A stretch of DNA of 64,000 nucleotides from Alphaproteobacteria bacterium. GTDB lineage: Bacteria; Pseudomonadota; Alphaproteobacteria; UBA8366; Aestuariispiraceae. Shown piece by piece: positions 43,580 through 52,398 of this stretch. The position numbers and the translations under genes are program-made. The notes under the pieces were generated by a model. That model was not told where the DNA came from, ran no database searches, and saw only the letters and a program-made list of their open reading frames with translations. Within the stretch, counting starts at the first letter, position 1, and each line of letters starts with the position of its first letter. Location: contig JASJDC010000001.1 in NCBI GenBank assembly GCA_030065235.1, forward strand, positions 124,001 through 188,000, written 5' to 3'.

Positions 43580-44878
43580 CTAATAGTTCTGGCCGGAGCA
43601 GGCGCCTGTTGTAATGTTGAAGTTGCCGCATGAGATCGGCGCGGTCCAATCGGCCACCAGATTCTTCGATTCCGGCAGGAAATCAGTCCAGGCGTCGCCG
43701 ATCACGCCCTTCGGCGTTGACCAGACGATTTCGAACTGACCGTCATCCTGGATCTCGCCGATCAGCACCGGCTTGGTCAGGTGATGGTTGGTGTTCATCA
43801 CCGCAATACCGCCGGTCAGGTTCGGGTACGTGATGCCGTACATCGCCTGCCGCACCGTATCGACATCGGTCGTGCCGACGGATTCGACAGCTTTGGCCCA
43901 CATGTTGAAGCCGATATAGTGCGCTTCCATCGGATCGTTGGTGACGCGGTCCTCATCGCCGATGAAGGCGTGCCACTTCTCGATGAATTCGTCATTCGCG
44001 TCCGACTCGGCGCTCATAAAGTAGTTCCAGGCGGCGAGGTGGCCGACCAGAGGGCCGGTGTCGAGACCCGACAGTTCCTCTTCCCCGACCGAGAAGGCGA
44101 TGACCGGAATGTCTTCAGCGCCGATGCCCTGGTTCCCCAACTCTTTATAGAAGGGCACGTTGGCGTCGCCGTTGATGGTCGAAACCACGGCGGTCTTCTT
44201 GCCAGTCGAGCCAAAGGCCTTGATGTCGCTGACGATGGTCTGCCAGTCGGAATGACCGAAAGGCGTGTAGTTGATCAGGATGTCTTCCTGCGGAATCCCT
44301 TTGTCGAGCAGATACTGTTCCAGGATCTTGTTGGTCGTGCGCGGATAGACATAGTCGGTGCCAGCCAGCACGAAGCGCGTGACCCCGCCGCCTTCCTCGC
44401 TCAACAGATAATCGACCGCCGGAATTGCCTGCTGGTTCGGCGCGGCGCCTGTGTAGAAGACGTTTTTGGAGGATTCTTCGCCTTCATACTGGACCGGATA
44501 GAACAGCATCCCGTTCAGCTCCTCGACGACCGGCAGGACCGACTTGCGGGAGACCGATGTCCAGTTGCCGAAGATCACGTCGACTTCGTGCACTTCCAGC
44601 AGCTCGCGGGCTTTTTCCGCGAAGAGCGGCCAATCGGACGCCGGGTCGACGACCACCGCTTCCAACTGCTTGCCGAGCAAGCCGCCATTGGCGTTCTGCT
44701 CTTCGACCAACATCAGGACCGTGTCCTTCAGCGTGGTTTCGGAAATCGCCATCGTCCCCGACAGAGAATGCAAGACGCCGACCTTAATGGTCTCATCGGC
44801 CTGCGCGGCGGTCCCAACCGCCATCCCGGCCGCCATCCCGGCCGCAACGGTCGCGGCCTTGAGTCCGTAATGCTTCAT
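43580..44878 (-). CDS. urtA: Urea ABC transporter substrate-binding protein UrtA
   Basis: The 432-residue protein has a Sec signal (cut near AAQA-DE) and the UrtA body: IKVGVLHSLSGTMAISETTLKDTVLMLVEEQNANGGLLG, VDPASDWPLFAEKARELL, FGNWTSVSRKSVLPVVEE, FYPVQYEGEESSKNVFYTGAAPNQQ. It captures urea in the periplasm. The ATG at 44878 was chosen at the signal peptide; the open frame above it runs through the promoter. It is the first gene of the urt-ure operon. Confidence 0.96.
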   Translation of the reverse strand: MKHYGLKAATVAAGMAAGMAVGTAAQADETIKVGVLHSLSGTMAISETTLKDTVLMLVEEQNANGGLLGKQLEAVVVDPASDWPLFAEKARELLEVHEVDVIFGNWTSVSRKSVLPVVEELNGMLFYPVQYEGEESSKNVFYTGAAPNQQAIPAVDYLLSEEGGGVTRFVLAGTDYVYPRTTNKILEQYLLDKGIPQEDILINYTPFGHSDWQTIVSDIKAFGSTGKKTAVVSTINGDANVPFYKELGNQGIGAEDIPVIAFSVGEEELSGLDTGPLVGHLAAWNYFMSAESDANDEFIEKWHAFIGDEDRVTNDPMEAHYIGFNMWAKAVESVGTTDVDTVRQAMYGITYPNLTGGIAVMNTNHHLTKPVLIGEIQDDGQFEIVWSTPKGVIGDAWTDFLPESKNLVADWTAPISCGNFNITTGACSGQNY

Positions 44879-44926
44879 TATACAAAGTCTCCCAAAGTGT
44901 TTAGGTTTTGACCGGCAAGGCGCACT

Positions 44927-44941
44927 GCAACAGCCGCGCCA
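44927..44941 (-). promoter_or_regulatory. Sigma-54-like -24/-12 promoter of the urt-ure operon
   Basis: Read on the minus strand, TGGCGCGGCTGTTGC matches TGGCAC-N5-TTGC except for one base in the -24 box, and GG and GC are 10 bases apart. It lies about 48 bases before the urtA start. The rest of the 250-base gap (to 45128) is AT-richer and holds no gene; I could not find a convincing NtrC dyad in it. Confidence 0.65.
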
Positions 44942-45128
44942 CTTTCTCCATCGTTGCGCCGTCTCGATTTTGTGTTTTGTTTCAGATAGATGACAGAGAA
45001 GTGGAGAATTTCGCGCTCTTTTGCGCTTTGAGCCGTGCACAAGAATGAAGCACAAAAAATAGGCGAGCCTAGATAATAGGCAGAGTAAACCGTCTTAGAG
45101 CGCGCGACGCCCCGCGCGCCGACGACGC

Positions 45129-45332
45129 CTAGGTCAAGCGGTCAGTCTCGCATTTCCAGGAATAGCGCAGCCATTCCTGGCGTTGTTTCCGCCGTTCCGC
45201 ATATTGGCCGCGTTCAACCGCTGCAGCGAATTGACATCGCTCCAGCGAGGCGAAGCGGTGATCGCGTTCAAAACTCTGGCAATGCGTGTCGCCGGATAGC
45301 GACAGGCAGGTAACGAGCACAAGCACGAACAT
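45129..45332 (-). CDS. Small hypothetical protein with signal-like N terminus
   Basis: The 67-residue product starts MFVLVLVTCLSLSGDTHCQSF, a short hydrophobic leader, and then a basic, charged region with two more cysteines (CQFAAAVERGQ, YSWKCE). AAAGGGTGGA precedes the ATG by 5 bases. The pattern of a short leader and conserved-looking cysteines suggests an exported disulfide-bonded small protein. I do not recognise a family. It stands alone between urtA and anmK, with 143 empty bases on its upstream side. Confidence 0.5.
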   Translation of the reverse strand: MFVLVLVTCLSLSGDTHCQSFERDHRFASLERCQFAAAVERGQYAERRKQRQEWLRYSWKCETDRLT

Positions 45333-45475
45333 GGTTTCCACCCTTTGTGATGTGTCCCATTCGGGATCGCTCCTTATTGACCGGCGCTCTTCATTCGGGT
45401 GAGGCGCCCGCTTCATCGCGTAGCCTTGTTTCGCCTGACTTGACCTATAATGCCCCGATTCCAAGCCGCGCGGGA

Positions 45476-46651
45476 TTAGCCGGGATCGCCGCCTTCGCTC
45501 GCGCGATGGAGAACGCCGCCGGACATTGGGGCGGGGACGCCGGTTGTGCCGGGAAAGCTGATCGGCAGGCCACGCAGGGCGCGCACCGCGAGGAAGGCGA
45601 AACAGGCGGCTTCGACTGCATCGCCTTGCAGGCCGATCGCATCGGCGGCGACCGCTTCCGCGCCGGTCCTGCTCCCGAGCGCCCGCATCAGCGCCGGATT
45701 ATGAGCGCCGCCGCCGCTGACGATCAGGCGTCTCGGCGCGGCGGGCAGATGCGCGAGGCCGCGTGCGACGGACGCCGCTGCAAGCGTGGTCAGGGTCGCC
45801 GCCCCATCCTCTGGGCTGAGCCCCTCGGCGAGCGCCGCGGTGAAGTCGTTGCGGTCGAGCGATTTGGGGGGCGGGGCCGCGAAATAGGGATGGGCGAGAC
45901 ATGCCGTTAGGCGCGCCTCATTGATATGGCCTGTGGCGGCCAAGGCGCCGTCGCGATCCATTGCGCCCAACCCGTGCCGCGCGACCCAATCATTGATCGG
46001 TGCGTTGGCCGGGCCGGTGTCGAATGCGATCATCGCGCCGTCGGCGCCGCGCCAGGTCAGGTTCCCAACCCCGCCCAGATTCAGCATCGCCGTCTCTGGA
46101 CCAGCGCCGATCCGGTCGAGCAGGGCGGCGTGGTAGATCGGGGCGAGGGGGGCGCCGTTGCCGCCGGCCGCAACATCGGCGGAACGAAAATCATTCACCG
46201 TATCGATCCCCGTCAGCCGCGCCATGAGTGCGCCGTCGCCCAACTGCCGGGTCGCGCCCTTCCGCTCAGCCGTGGGCGCGCGGTGCAGCACGGTCTGGCC
46301 GTGAAACCCGATGCAGTCGATCTCGGACGGCGTCAGCGCGTTGTCGGTGAGGAATTCCAGAACCGCGTTGGATTGCGCTTCCGTAAGGGCCCGCTCCGCT
46401 TCGGAGAAAACCGCCGGCTCGGGCCCCGAAAATCGCCAATTCTGCGCCGCCGCCAACGCGTCTTGCAGCAACGCCACGGTCTTGGTCGCGTAGCGCGCCG
46501 CCGTCGCCGGCCCGAAAGCCTCGATCGTCTCACCGTCGGTCTGGAGCAGGGCGATGTCGATCTCGCCATCCAGCACGGTGCCGGTCATCAGCCCGATCGA
46601 TCGGCTCGGTTTCGAGGGGGGTGCGGTCTCGCTGGCCATGGCGGCGATCAT
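45476..46651 (-). CDS. anmK: Anhydro-N-acetylmuramic acid kinase AnmK
   Basis: The 391-residue protein has the AnmK phosphate loop [17 protein letters not shown] (usual form GLMSGTSxDGID), [57 protein letters not shown] and [13 protein letters not shown]. It opens the 1,6-anhydro ring of recycled murein sugar and phosphorylates it. It overlaps the SulP gene by 4 bases, so both are co-transcribed although functionally unrelated. Confidence 0.93.
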   Translation of the reverse strand: MIAAMASETAPPSKPSRSIGLMTGTVLDGEIDIALLQTDGETIEAFGPATAARYATKTVALLQDALAAAQNWRFSGPEPAVFSEAERALTEAQSNAVLEFLTDNALTPSEIDCIGFHGQTVLHRAPTAERKGATRQLGDGALMARLTGIDTVNDFRSADVAAGGNGAPLAPIYHAALLDRIGAGPETAMLNLGGVGNLTWRGADGAMIAFDTGPANAPINDWVARHGLGAMDRDGALAATGHINEARLTACLAHPYFAAPPPKSLDRNDFTAALAEGLSPEDGAATLTTLAAASVARGLAHLPAAPRRLIVSGGGAHNPALMRALGSRTGAEAVAADAIGLQGDAVEAACFAFLAVRALRGLPISFPGTTGVPAPMSGGVLHRASEGGDPG

Positions 46652-48417
46652 GCCGCCGCGCCGTCCTCCCTGGCAATCGCGGATGGCGCGGACGGTGCCG
46701 CCGCGCCGCTCAATTCGGTCACGGCCTGATGATGAGAAAGGAAGATTTCCCCCGTCAGCTCGTCGAGAAAGGAAGAGCGTTTCAGCCGGTCCATTACCGG
46801 GCCTTTCACTTCCGAGAGATGCAGCCGAACGCCCAACGCCTCAAGCCGACTGTTCACCGCTTCGAGCGATTCCAAGGCGCTATAGTCGATCTCGTTGATC
46901 GCGGGGCAGGCGAGGATCACATGCCGGATCGCCGGATCGCCGACGACCCGGTTCAGCACATACTCCTCCAGATAGCGGGCGTTGGCGAAATATAGGCTCT
47001 CATCGACCCGCAGGCTGACGATGGAGGGCTCGGTCAGCACTGAGTAGCGTTTGATGTTCCGGTAATGCTCGGTCCCGTCGATCCGACCGACCTCGGCGAT
47101 ATGCGGGCGTGAGGTCTTGAACAGATAAAGGCCGACCGACAGAAGGACGCCGGCCGAAACGCCGACCTCGACCCCCAGCGTCAGGGTCAACAGGATGGTC
47201 GCCGCCACGGCCGCGAAATCAGCCTTGGAATAGCGCCAGGTCTTGCCGAGCACGGAGAAATCCACAAGCGACAGAACCGCGACAATGATGGTCGCCGCCA
47301 AGGTCGCTTTCGGCAGGAAGAACAGAAGCGGCGTCAGGAAGACGGTGACCAGCAATATACCAAGCGCGGTGAATCCGCCGGCAGCCGGGGTCGCGGCGCC
47401 CGCATCGAAATTGACCACCGAGCGGGCGAACCCGCCGGTCACGGGATAACCGCCGCTGACCGAGGCGGCGACATTCGCGGCGCCGAGGCCGATCAGCTCC
47501 TGATCCGGGACGATCTGCTGACGCTTCTTCGCCGCCAGCGTCTGGGCGACCGAGACGGATTCGGCGAAACCGACGATGGAGATCAAGAGCGCCGGGCCGG
47601 CGAGGTCGCGCCACAGGCTCGGCTCGATCTCCAGAAGGGTCGAAACGGTGAGGGGCGGCAGGCTGTTCGGCACCGAGCCCACCAAAGCCACGCCCTGTGC
47701 GTCGAGGCTCCAGAACCAAGCCGCCAGGGTCGTTGCAATCACCGCGAAGGCCGGCCCCGCTTTCGTCAGTAGGCCAGCCGCGCGCTTCTTCAGCCCCAAT
47801 CGCATCAGAAGCGGCTGCAATCCGCCGCGCACCCAGAACAGGAACGCGAGGACCGAGACGCCGATCAGCGCCGTTGCCCAATTCACGTCGGGCGCCGCGC
47901 GCGCCAGGGAGAGCAGCACGTCGATCAGGGTCGCGCCGCCGGCCTCGACCCCCAGGATATGTTTCACCTGGCTGGCGGCGATGATCACGCCGGACGCAGT
48001 GATGAAGCCTGAGATCACCGGATGGCTGAGGAAATTCGCGAGGAACCCCAGCCGTAAGACGCCGAGCGCCACCAGCATGACGCCGGACAGGAAGGCCAGC
48101 GCGATGGCGGCCGCGATCGCCAGCGCCGGCGGCAGGCCGAGCGCCCCAATGGCGGCGGCGGTCATCAAGGAAACAACCGCGACCGGCCCGACCGCCAGCG
48201 CTTTGCTGGTCCCGAAGATCGTATAGGCGATCAGCGGCAGGATCGAGGCGTAGAGCCCCATTTCCGGCGGCAGCCCCGCCAGCAGCGCATAGGCCAGCGA
48301 TTGCGGGATCAGCATGATCGTCACGATCAGCGCCGCCATTGCGTCCTCGGCGAAGAGCGCGCCCCGGTACCGCCGCCCCCAATCGAGGATCGGGAGACCG
48401 TTCGAGAGCTTCATCAC
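46648..48417 (-). CDS. SulP-family anion transporter with STAS domain
   Basis: The 589-residue membrane protein has the SulP hallmarks [30 protein letters not shown] and [29 protein letters not shown], about 10-12 helices, and a C-terminal STAS domain from about residue 440. It probably carries sulfate, bicarbonate or another anion. It follows the sulfide:quinone oxidoreductase-type gene by 10 bases, so export of sulfur oxidation products or sulfate exchange is a reasonable guess. Confidence 0.9.
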   Translation of the reverse strand: MMKLSNGLPILDWGRRYRGALFAEDAMAALIVTIMLIPQSLAYALLAGLPPEMGLYASILPLIAYTIFGTSKALAVGPVAVVSLMTAAAIGALGLPPALAIAAAIALAFLSGVMLVALGVLRLGFLANFLSHPVISGFITASGVIIAASQVKHILGVEAGGATLIDVLLSLARAAPDVNWATALIGVSVLAFLFWVRGGLQPLLMRLGLKKRAAGLLTKAGPAFAVIATTLAAWFWSLDAQGVALVGSVPNSLPPLTVSTLLEIEPSLWRDLAGPALLISIVGFAESVSVAQTLAAKKRQQIVPDQELIGLGAANVAASVSGGYPVTGGFARSVVNFDAGAATPAAGGFTALGILLVTVFLTPLLFFLPKATLAATIIVAVLSLVDFSVLGKTWRYSKADFAAVAATILLTLTLGVEVGVSAGVLLSVGLYLFKTSRPHIAEVGRIDGTEHYRNIKRYSVLTEPSIVSLRVDESLYFANARYLEEYVLNRVVGDPAIRHVILACPAINEIDYSALESLEAVNSRLEALGVRLHLSEVKGPVMDRLKRSSFLDELTGEIFLSHHQAVTELSGAAAPSAPSAIAREDGAAA

Positions 48418-48427
48418 TGCGACCCCG

Positions 48428-50116
48428 TCAGGCCGAGATCGGATCCTTGACCGTCACCTTCTCAGGCTTGGCCAGCCATTCCTTGCCGCGCAGCATGCCC
48501 TGCCAATAAAGCGGTGGCAGGATCCGCTCCTTCAACAGCCAGGCCATGCGCGACGGTTGGCGCCCGTTGACCAGCCAAGGCGGGAAGCTGGGCAGCAGCT
48601 TGCCGCCATAGCCGAACTCGGCCAGCACGATCTTGCCGCGCTCCACCGTCAACGGGCAGGAGCCGTAGCCGTCATAATGGGCGGCGGCCGAATGGTTGTG
48701 GATATCCGCCATCAGATTCTCCGCCACCACCGGCGCCTGTTTCCGCGCCGCCGCCGCCGTCTTGGCGTTCGGCGCGTTCATTACATCGCCCAGACTCCAG
48801 ACATTCTCAAATGTCTTGTGGCGCAGCGTGTTCTGATCGACATCGACCCAACCCGCCGCATCCGCCAGGGGCGAGACTCGGACGAAATCGGGCGCGGTCT
48901 GGGGCGGGCAGACATGCATCATGTCGAAATCCATCTCGACCGTCCGCGCCTCTTTCTCCGGCTCCGCCACCGAGAAGACCGCCTTTCTCGCCGGCCCGTC
49001 GACCGAGATCAGATTGTGGAAGAAATTCAGCGTGGCGTCATAGCGCTCGATATAGTCCATCAGGGCGGGGACATAGTCCTTGACCCCGAACAGCACGCCC
49101 CCGGCGTTGGCGAAGGAGATGTCGATATCCTTCAAAACGCCCGACCGGGTCCAATGGTCTGCTGACAGATACAGCGCTTTCTGCGGCGCGCCGGCGCATT
49201 TGATCGGCATTGGCGGCTGGGTGAAGATTGCCTTGCCCGACCGCATGCCTTTGACCAACCGCCAAGTGTAGGGGGCCAGATCGTAGCGGTAATTCGAGGT
49301 GACGCCGTTCTTGCCCAGCGTTTCAACCAGGCCTTCGACCTTGTGCCAGTCCAGCTTCAGGCCAGGACAAACGACGAGGCGCTTGTATTTCACCACGCGG
49401 CAGCCATCCAGGATCACCGCATCGTCCTTCGGTTCGAAGGCGGCGACGGCGGACTTGATCCAATGCACGCCTTTTGGAATAAGCGAGGCCATGGTGCGTG
49501 CGGTCTCTTGCGCGTCAAACACGCCGCCGCCGACCATGGTCCAGCCAGGCTGGTAGTAGTGGACATCGGCCGGGTCAATGATAGCGATATCGAGGCTGGG
49601 GTCGCGCGCCATCAGGCTGGAGGCGACCGAGACGCCGGCCGCGCCGCCGCCGATGATCACGATGTCATGCTGGGCGTCGGCGATGTCGGTCGGCGTCTTG
49701 CCGCCATTGATGATGCGACGGACGACGCCGTTCACGTCATAGCCGGCGGCCTTGGCGTCCGACAGAATATCCGAGACCGGCTTCTTGCCGCCCTGACCGA
49801 GCGCCCAGAGCGTGATCGAGCGCGTGCCCGTCCGGCAATAGGCCAGGGTCGGTTTCGGCGCCCGCTCCAGCGCTGCATCGAACTCGGCGGCGTCTTCGTC
49901 GCCCACCTGACCGGAGACGACCGGAAGGTAGTGGGCCTCTAGGCCGGCCTTTTCCGCTTCGACGCGGATCTCCTCAAAGCTCGGCTGGTCGGCGCCTTCG
50001 CCGTCCGGCCGGTTGCAGATGATCGACCGGAATCCCTGCTCGGCCAAGCCGGCGACATCGCCGGGCGCGATCTGAGGGCTCACCGAGAACGTGTCGTTGA
50101 CGGTCTTGAGTTCCAT
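48428..50116 (-). CDS. Fusion of DUF442 (Blh phosphatase-like) domain and sulfide:quinone oxidoreductase-type flavoprotein
   Basis: The 562-residue protein starts with a DUF442 domain (about 1-112, GFRSIICNRPDGE, PTLAYCRTGTRSITLW with a CRTGTRS loop). A linker leads to an FAD enzyme from residue about 150 (IVIIGGGAAGVSVASSLM). Cysteines in VVCPGL, PIKCAGAPQKALYL and HVCPPQ agree with type II SQR, where they carry the persulfide. It would oxidise sulfide at the membrane and reduce quinone. It lies 53 bases after the persulfide dioxygenase gene. In rhizobial Blh the DUF442 domain is instead fused to a persulfide dioxygenase. Confidence 0.87.
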   Translation of the reverse strand: MELKTVNDTFSVSPQIAPGDVAGLAEQGFRSIICNRPDGEGADQPSFEEIRVEAEKAGLEAHYLPVVSGQVGDEDAAEFDAALERAPKPTLAYCRTGTRSITLWALGQGGKKPVSDILSDAKAAGYDVNGVVRRIINGGKTPTDIADAQHDIVIIGGGAAGVSVASSLMARDPSLDIAIIDPADVHYYQPGWTMVGGGVFDAQETARTMASLIPKGVHWIKSAVAAFEPKDDAVILDGCRVVKYKRLVVCPGLKLDWHKVEGLVETLGKNGVTSNYRYDLAPYTWRLVKGMRSGKAIFTQPPMPIKCAGAPQKALYLSADHWTRSGVLKDIDISFANAGGVLFGVKDYVPALMDYIERYDATLNFFHNLISVDGPARKAVFSVAEPEKEARTVEMDFDMMHVCPPQTAPDFVRVSPLADAAGWVDVDQNTLRHKTFENVWSLGDVMNAPNAKTAAAARKQAPVVAENLMADIHNHSAAAHYDGYGSCPLTVERGKIVLAEFGYGGKLLPSFPPWLVNGRQPSRMAWLLKERILPPLYWQGMLRGKEWLAKPEKVTVKDPISA

Positions 50117-50169
50117 GATGCTCTCCTGATTTCAGCCGCTGAGCCCCAGCAAGGGCGCCCGCGGCGTCG

Positions 50170-51057
50170 CTAAAGCACGTTCACCGGCAGTTTCAGCATC
50201 GGGCGACCGTCCGCGTCTTGGGGGACCTGACCTGCGCGCATGTTCACCTGCAAAGAGGGCAGGATTAGACGTGGCACATCGAGCGTCTTGTCGCGTTCGG
50301 TGCGCATCTCGATGAAGGCGTCCTTATCCTTGCCGACGCCGACATGGATGTTCTTCGCCTTTTCCTCCGCAACCGTGGTCTCCCAGGCGACCTCGCGCCC
50401 GTTGGGGCCGTAATCGTGGCACATGAAGAGCCGCGTTTCGTCGGGCAGGGAGAGGACCTTCTGGATCGAGGCGTAGAGCGTCGCCGCGTCGCCGCCGGGG
50501 AAATCGCAACGCGCGCTGCCCTGATCGGGCATAAAGATCGTATCGCCGACGAAACCGGCGTCTCCGATCACATAGGTCATGCAGGCGGGCGTATGACCTG
50601 GCGTCGCCATCGCAAACCCGGTCAGGCCGCCGATCTGGAATGTATCGCCGTCCTTGAACAGGACATCGAACTGGCTGCCGTCGCGGCGGAAAGCGGCGTC
50701 CTCGTTGAAGACAGAGGCGAACGTATCCTGGACGACGGTGATCTGATCGCCGATCCCGATCTTCCCGCCCAAAGCGTCTTGAATATAGGGCGCGGCGGAG
50801 AGGTGGTCGGCATGTACATGCGTCTCGATCAGCCATTCCAACGTAAGGCCGCGCTGTTTCACGACGGCGATCATCTCGTCGGCGTGCTTGTAACTGACGC
50901 GGCTCGCATAGTGGTCGAAATCGGCGACAGAATCGACGATCGCGCAAGCGGTCGAGCCCGGATCCTTGACGATATAGCTGATCGTATAGGTGTCCGGATC
51001 GAAGAACCCCGTCACATCGGGTTTGGTGGCGGTATCCACCGGATAGTCTCTTGGCAT
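50170..51057 (-). CDS. Persulfide dioxygenase-like metallo-beta-lactamase-fold protein
   Basis: The 295-residue protein has the metal motif THVHADHLSA, later GHTPACMTYVIGD, VGDTIFMPDQGSARCDFPGG and MCHDYGPNGREVAWET. The short, ETHE1-like spacing is that of persulfide dioxygenases, which turn glutathione persulfide into sulfite. Paired with SQR it completes sulfide detoxification. It is divergent from the Rrf2-type regulator; 155 bases between them contain AT-rich promoter sequence near 51120-51190. Confidence 0.9.
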   Translation of the reverse strand: MPRDYPVDTATKPDVTGFFDPDTYTISYIVKDPGSTACAIVDSVADFDHYASRVSYKHADEMIAVVKQRGLTLEWLIETHVHADHLSAAPYIQDALGGKIGIGDQITVVQDTFASVFNEDAAFRRDGSQFDVLFKDGDTFQIGGLTGFAMATPGHTPACMTYVIGDAGFVGDTIFMPDQGSARCDFPGGDAATLYASIQKVLSLPDETRLFMCHDYGPNGREVAWETTVAEEKAKNIHVGVGKDKDAFIEMRTERDKTLDVPRLILPSLQVNMRAGQVPQDADGRPMLKLPVNVL

Positions 51058-51212
51058 TGTGCTTCCCCCATCGGTTCGCGCTTTCCGGACGACCGGCGGC
51101 GCAGGCCCTTCACATCGATACTGTTGAATGTGTATAAGTTAGATAGACAAGTGAGCTTTATGCATCAAGCAAAAAGTTGTACATTGAAGTTAGCTTTTAG
51201 GGGGCGGTTCCG

Positions 51213-51671
51213 ATGAAACTGACCATGTTCACCAATTTCGCGCTGCGCACCTTGATGTATGCGGCGATGCGCGGCGAGACGCTCAGCCGCAGCCAGGATA
51301 TCGCAGACGCGTTCGGCATCTCGAAAACGCACCTGACAAAGTGCATTCACCAGCTTGGGCAATGGGGCTATCTGGAGAATGTGCGCGGCCGAACGGGGGG
51401 ATTTCGGCTCTCGAAGCCGGCCTCGGAGATCACGGTCGGCGAGATCGTCCGGCGCACCGAGGATACGTTGGAATTGGTCGAGTGTTTCAACGCGGAGACC
51501 AACTCCTGTCCGCTGATGCAGCTCTGCCGCCTCAGCCTGACCTTCAAGAAGGCGCTCTCGGTCTTCATGGCGGAGCTCGACGGGATCACGATCGCCGATG
51601 TGGTCTCCAATCGTGACGCCTTGTGGCCATTATTGGAGGCCAACACCGGCGCCGCGGCGCGGGTGGATTAG
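51213..51671 (+). CDS. Rrf2/NsrR-like transcription regulator
   Basis: The 152-residue protein has a winged helix (RSQDIADAFGISKTHLTKCIHQLGQWGYLENVRGRTGGFRLS, shown only as motif positions 26-67) and three cysteines, Cys91, Cys99 and Cys105 (ECFNAETNSC, LMQLCRL), which could hold a [2Fe-2S] or [4Fe-4S] cluster as in NsrR. NsrR senses nitric oxide; the divergent sulfide-oxidation genes make sulfide/persulfide or redox control an alternative. Its stop overlaps the convergent idi stop by two bases. Confidence 0.85.
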   Translation: MKLTMFTNFALRTLMYAAMRGETLSRSQDIADAFGISKTHLTKCIHQLGQWGYLENVRGRTGGFRLSKPASEITVGEIVRRTEDTLELVECFNAETNSCPLMQLCRLSLTFKKALSVFMAELDGITIADVVSNRDALWPLLEANTGAAARVD

Positions 51672-52243
51672 CTCAGCGCCTCGCCGACTTGTTTTAGAGC
51701 GGGGAAGTGGTTGCGCAGGTAATGCTGCAGCCAATAGGCGTATCGTTCGGGCGTTGACCGCCAATCGTCGCGCAAGTTGGGCAGGGACGAATATACCGTC
51801 TCCGTCACCTCGATCGGGTTGAGCGCCAGGTCCTGCGTGAGCCGGCCTGTGAAGACCGTGACCACTTCATTCTCCGTCATACCATTTCCGAAATCGACGA
51901 AATAGGCGGTGGTGAAGGCGGGGGTCAGGTCGGCCCAGACACCCAGTTCCTCATGCACGCGGCGACGGGCGGCGCGGCGGATCGGCTCCTTCGGGCGCGG
52001 ATGGCCGCAGCAGGAATTCGCCCACAGCCCGCCGGAATGATACTTGCCCGGATGGCGTCGTTGCAGCAGCGTCCGCCCTTGATGGTCGAACAGGAAGACC
52101 GAGAAGGCGCGGTGCCGCAGTCCCAGCCGATGCACCTCATGCTTCTCGCCATAGCCGGTCTTCCGGCCCGACGGCGAGACCAGGATGACCTGCTCGTCGG
52201 TCGCGGGGAGGATTGTGTGAGGCGGCGCGGCGCCGTCCGGCAT
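51668..52243 (-). CDS. idi: Isopentenyl-diphosphate delta-isomerase, type I
   Basis: The 191-residue enzyme has the Nudix-like Idi fold with active-site Cys in NSCCGHPRP, the metal/proton Glu region TENEVVTVFTG, and HRAFSVFLFDHQGRTLLQRR. It balances IPP and DMAPP for carotenoid and phytol synthesis. ATG at 52243 has GGAAAG 11 bases upstream; a TTG start ten codons earlier is less likely. It is divergent from bchI and shares the promoter region with the PpsR-like element, as expected for an idi copy in a photosynthesis cluster. Confidence 0.92.
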   Translation of the reverse strand: MPDGAAPPHTILPATDEQVILVSPSGRKTGYGEKHEVHRLGLRHRAFSVFLFDHQGRTLLQRRHPGKYHSGGLWANSCCGHPRPKEPIRRAARRRVHEELGVWADLTPAFTTAYFVDFGNGMTENEVVTVFTGRLTQDLALNPIEVTETVYSSLPNLRDDWRSTPERYAYWLQHYLRNHFPALKQVGEALS

Positions 52244-52325
52244 GGCGATCAGCTTTCCAACTGCGCGGGTCAAACGCGGTGAGTGACCCTGGATCGACTC
52301 TCTTGTAACATTTGTTGATCTGCGC

Positions 52326-52359
52326 TGTCATTCGTAATTGACGTTACACTATGGTGACA
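52326..52359. promoter_or_regulatory. Composite PpsR/CrtJ-like element upstream of bchI and idi
   Basis: TGTCATTCGTAATTGACG (52326-52343) is TGT-N12-ACG, one base off the TGT-N12-ACA consensus. It is followed in overlap by CGT-N12-ACA at 52342-52359, giving TGT-N12-ACGT-N12-ACA in 34 bases. Two related elements precede dxs and bchN. Repressor binding under oxygen is inferred. Confidence 0.65.
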
Positions 52360-52398
52360 GGCGTCTGGCCGTTCGCGGCGAGAAGCACAGGAGCGAAC

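Noticed and set aside
45001-45060. NtrC enhancer dyad upstream of urtA
   Set aside because: GCGC/GTGC and GCAC half-sites are present, but none gives the required GCAC-N7-GTGC spacing.
52304-52321. Further PpsR site (TGT at 52304) beside the bchI element
   Set aside because: The second half at N12 reads TCT, not ACA or ACG, and the spacing to the other element is irregular.
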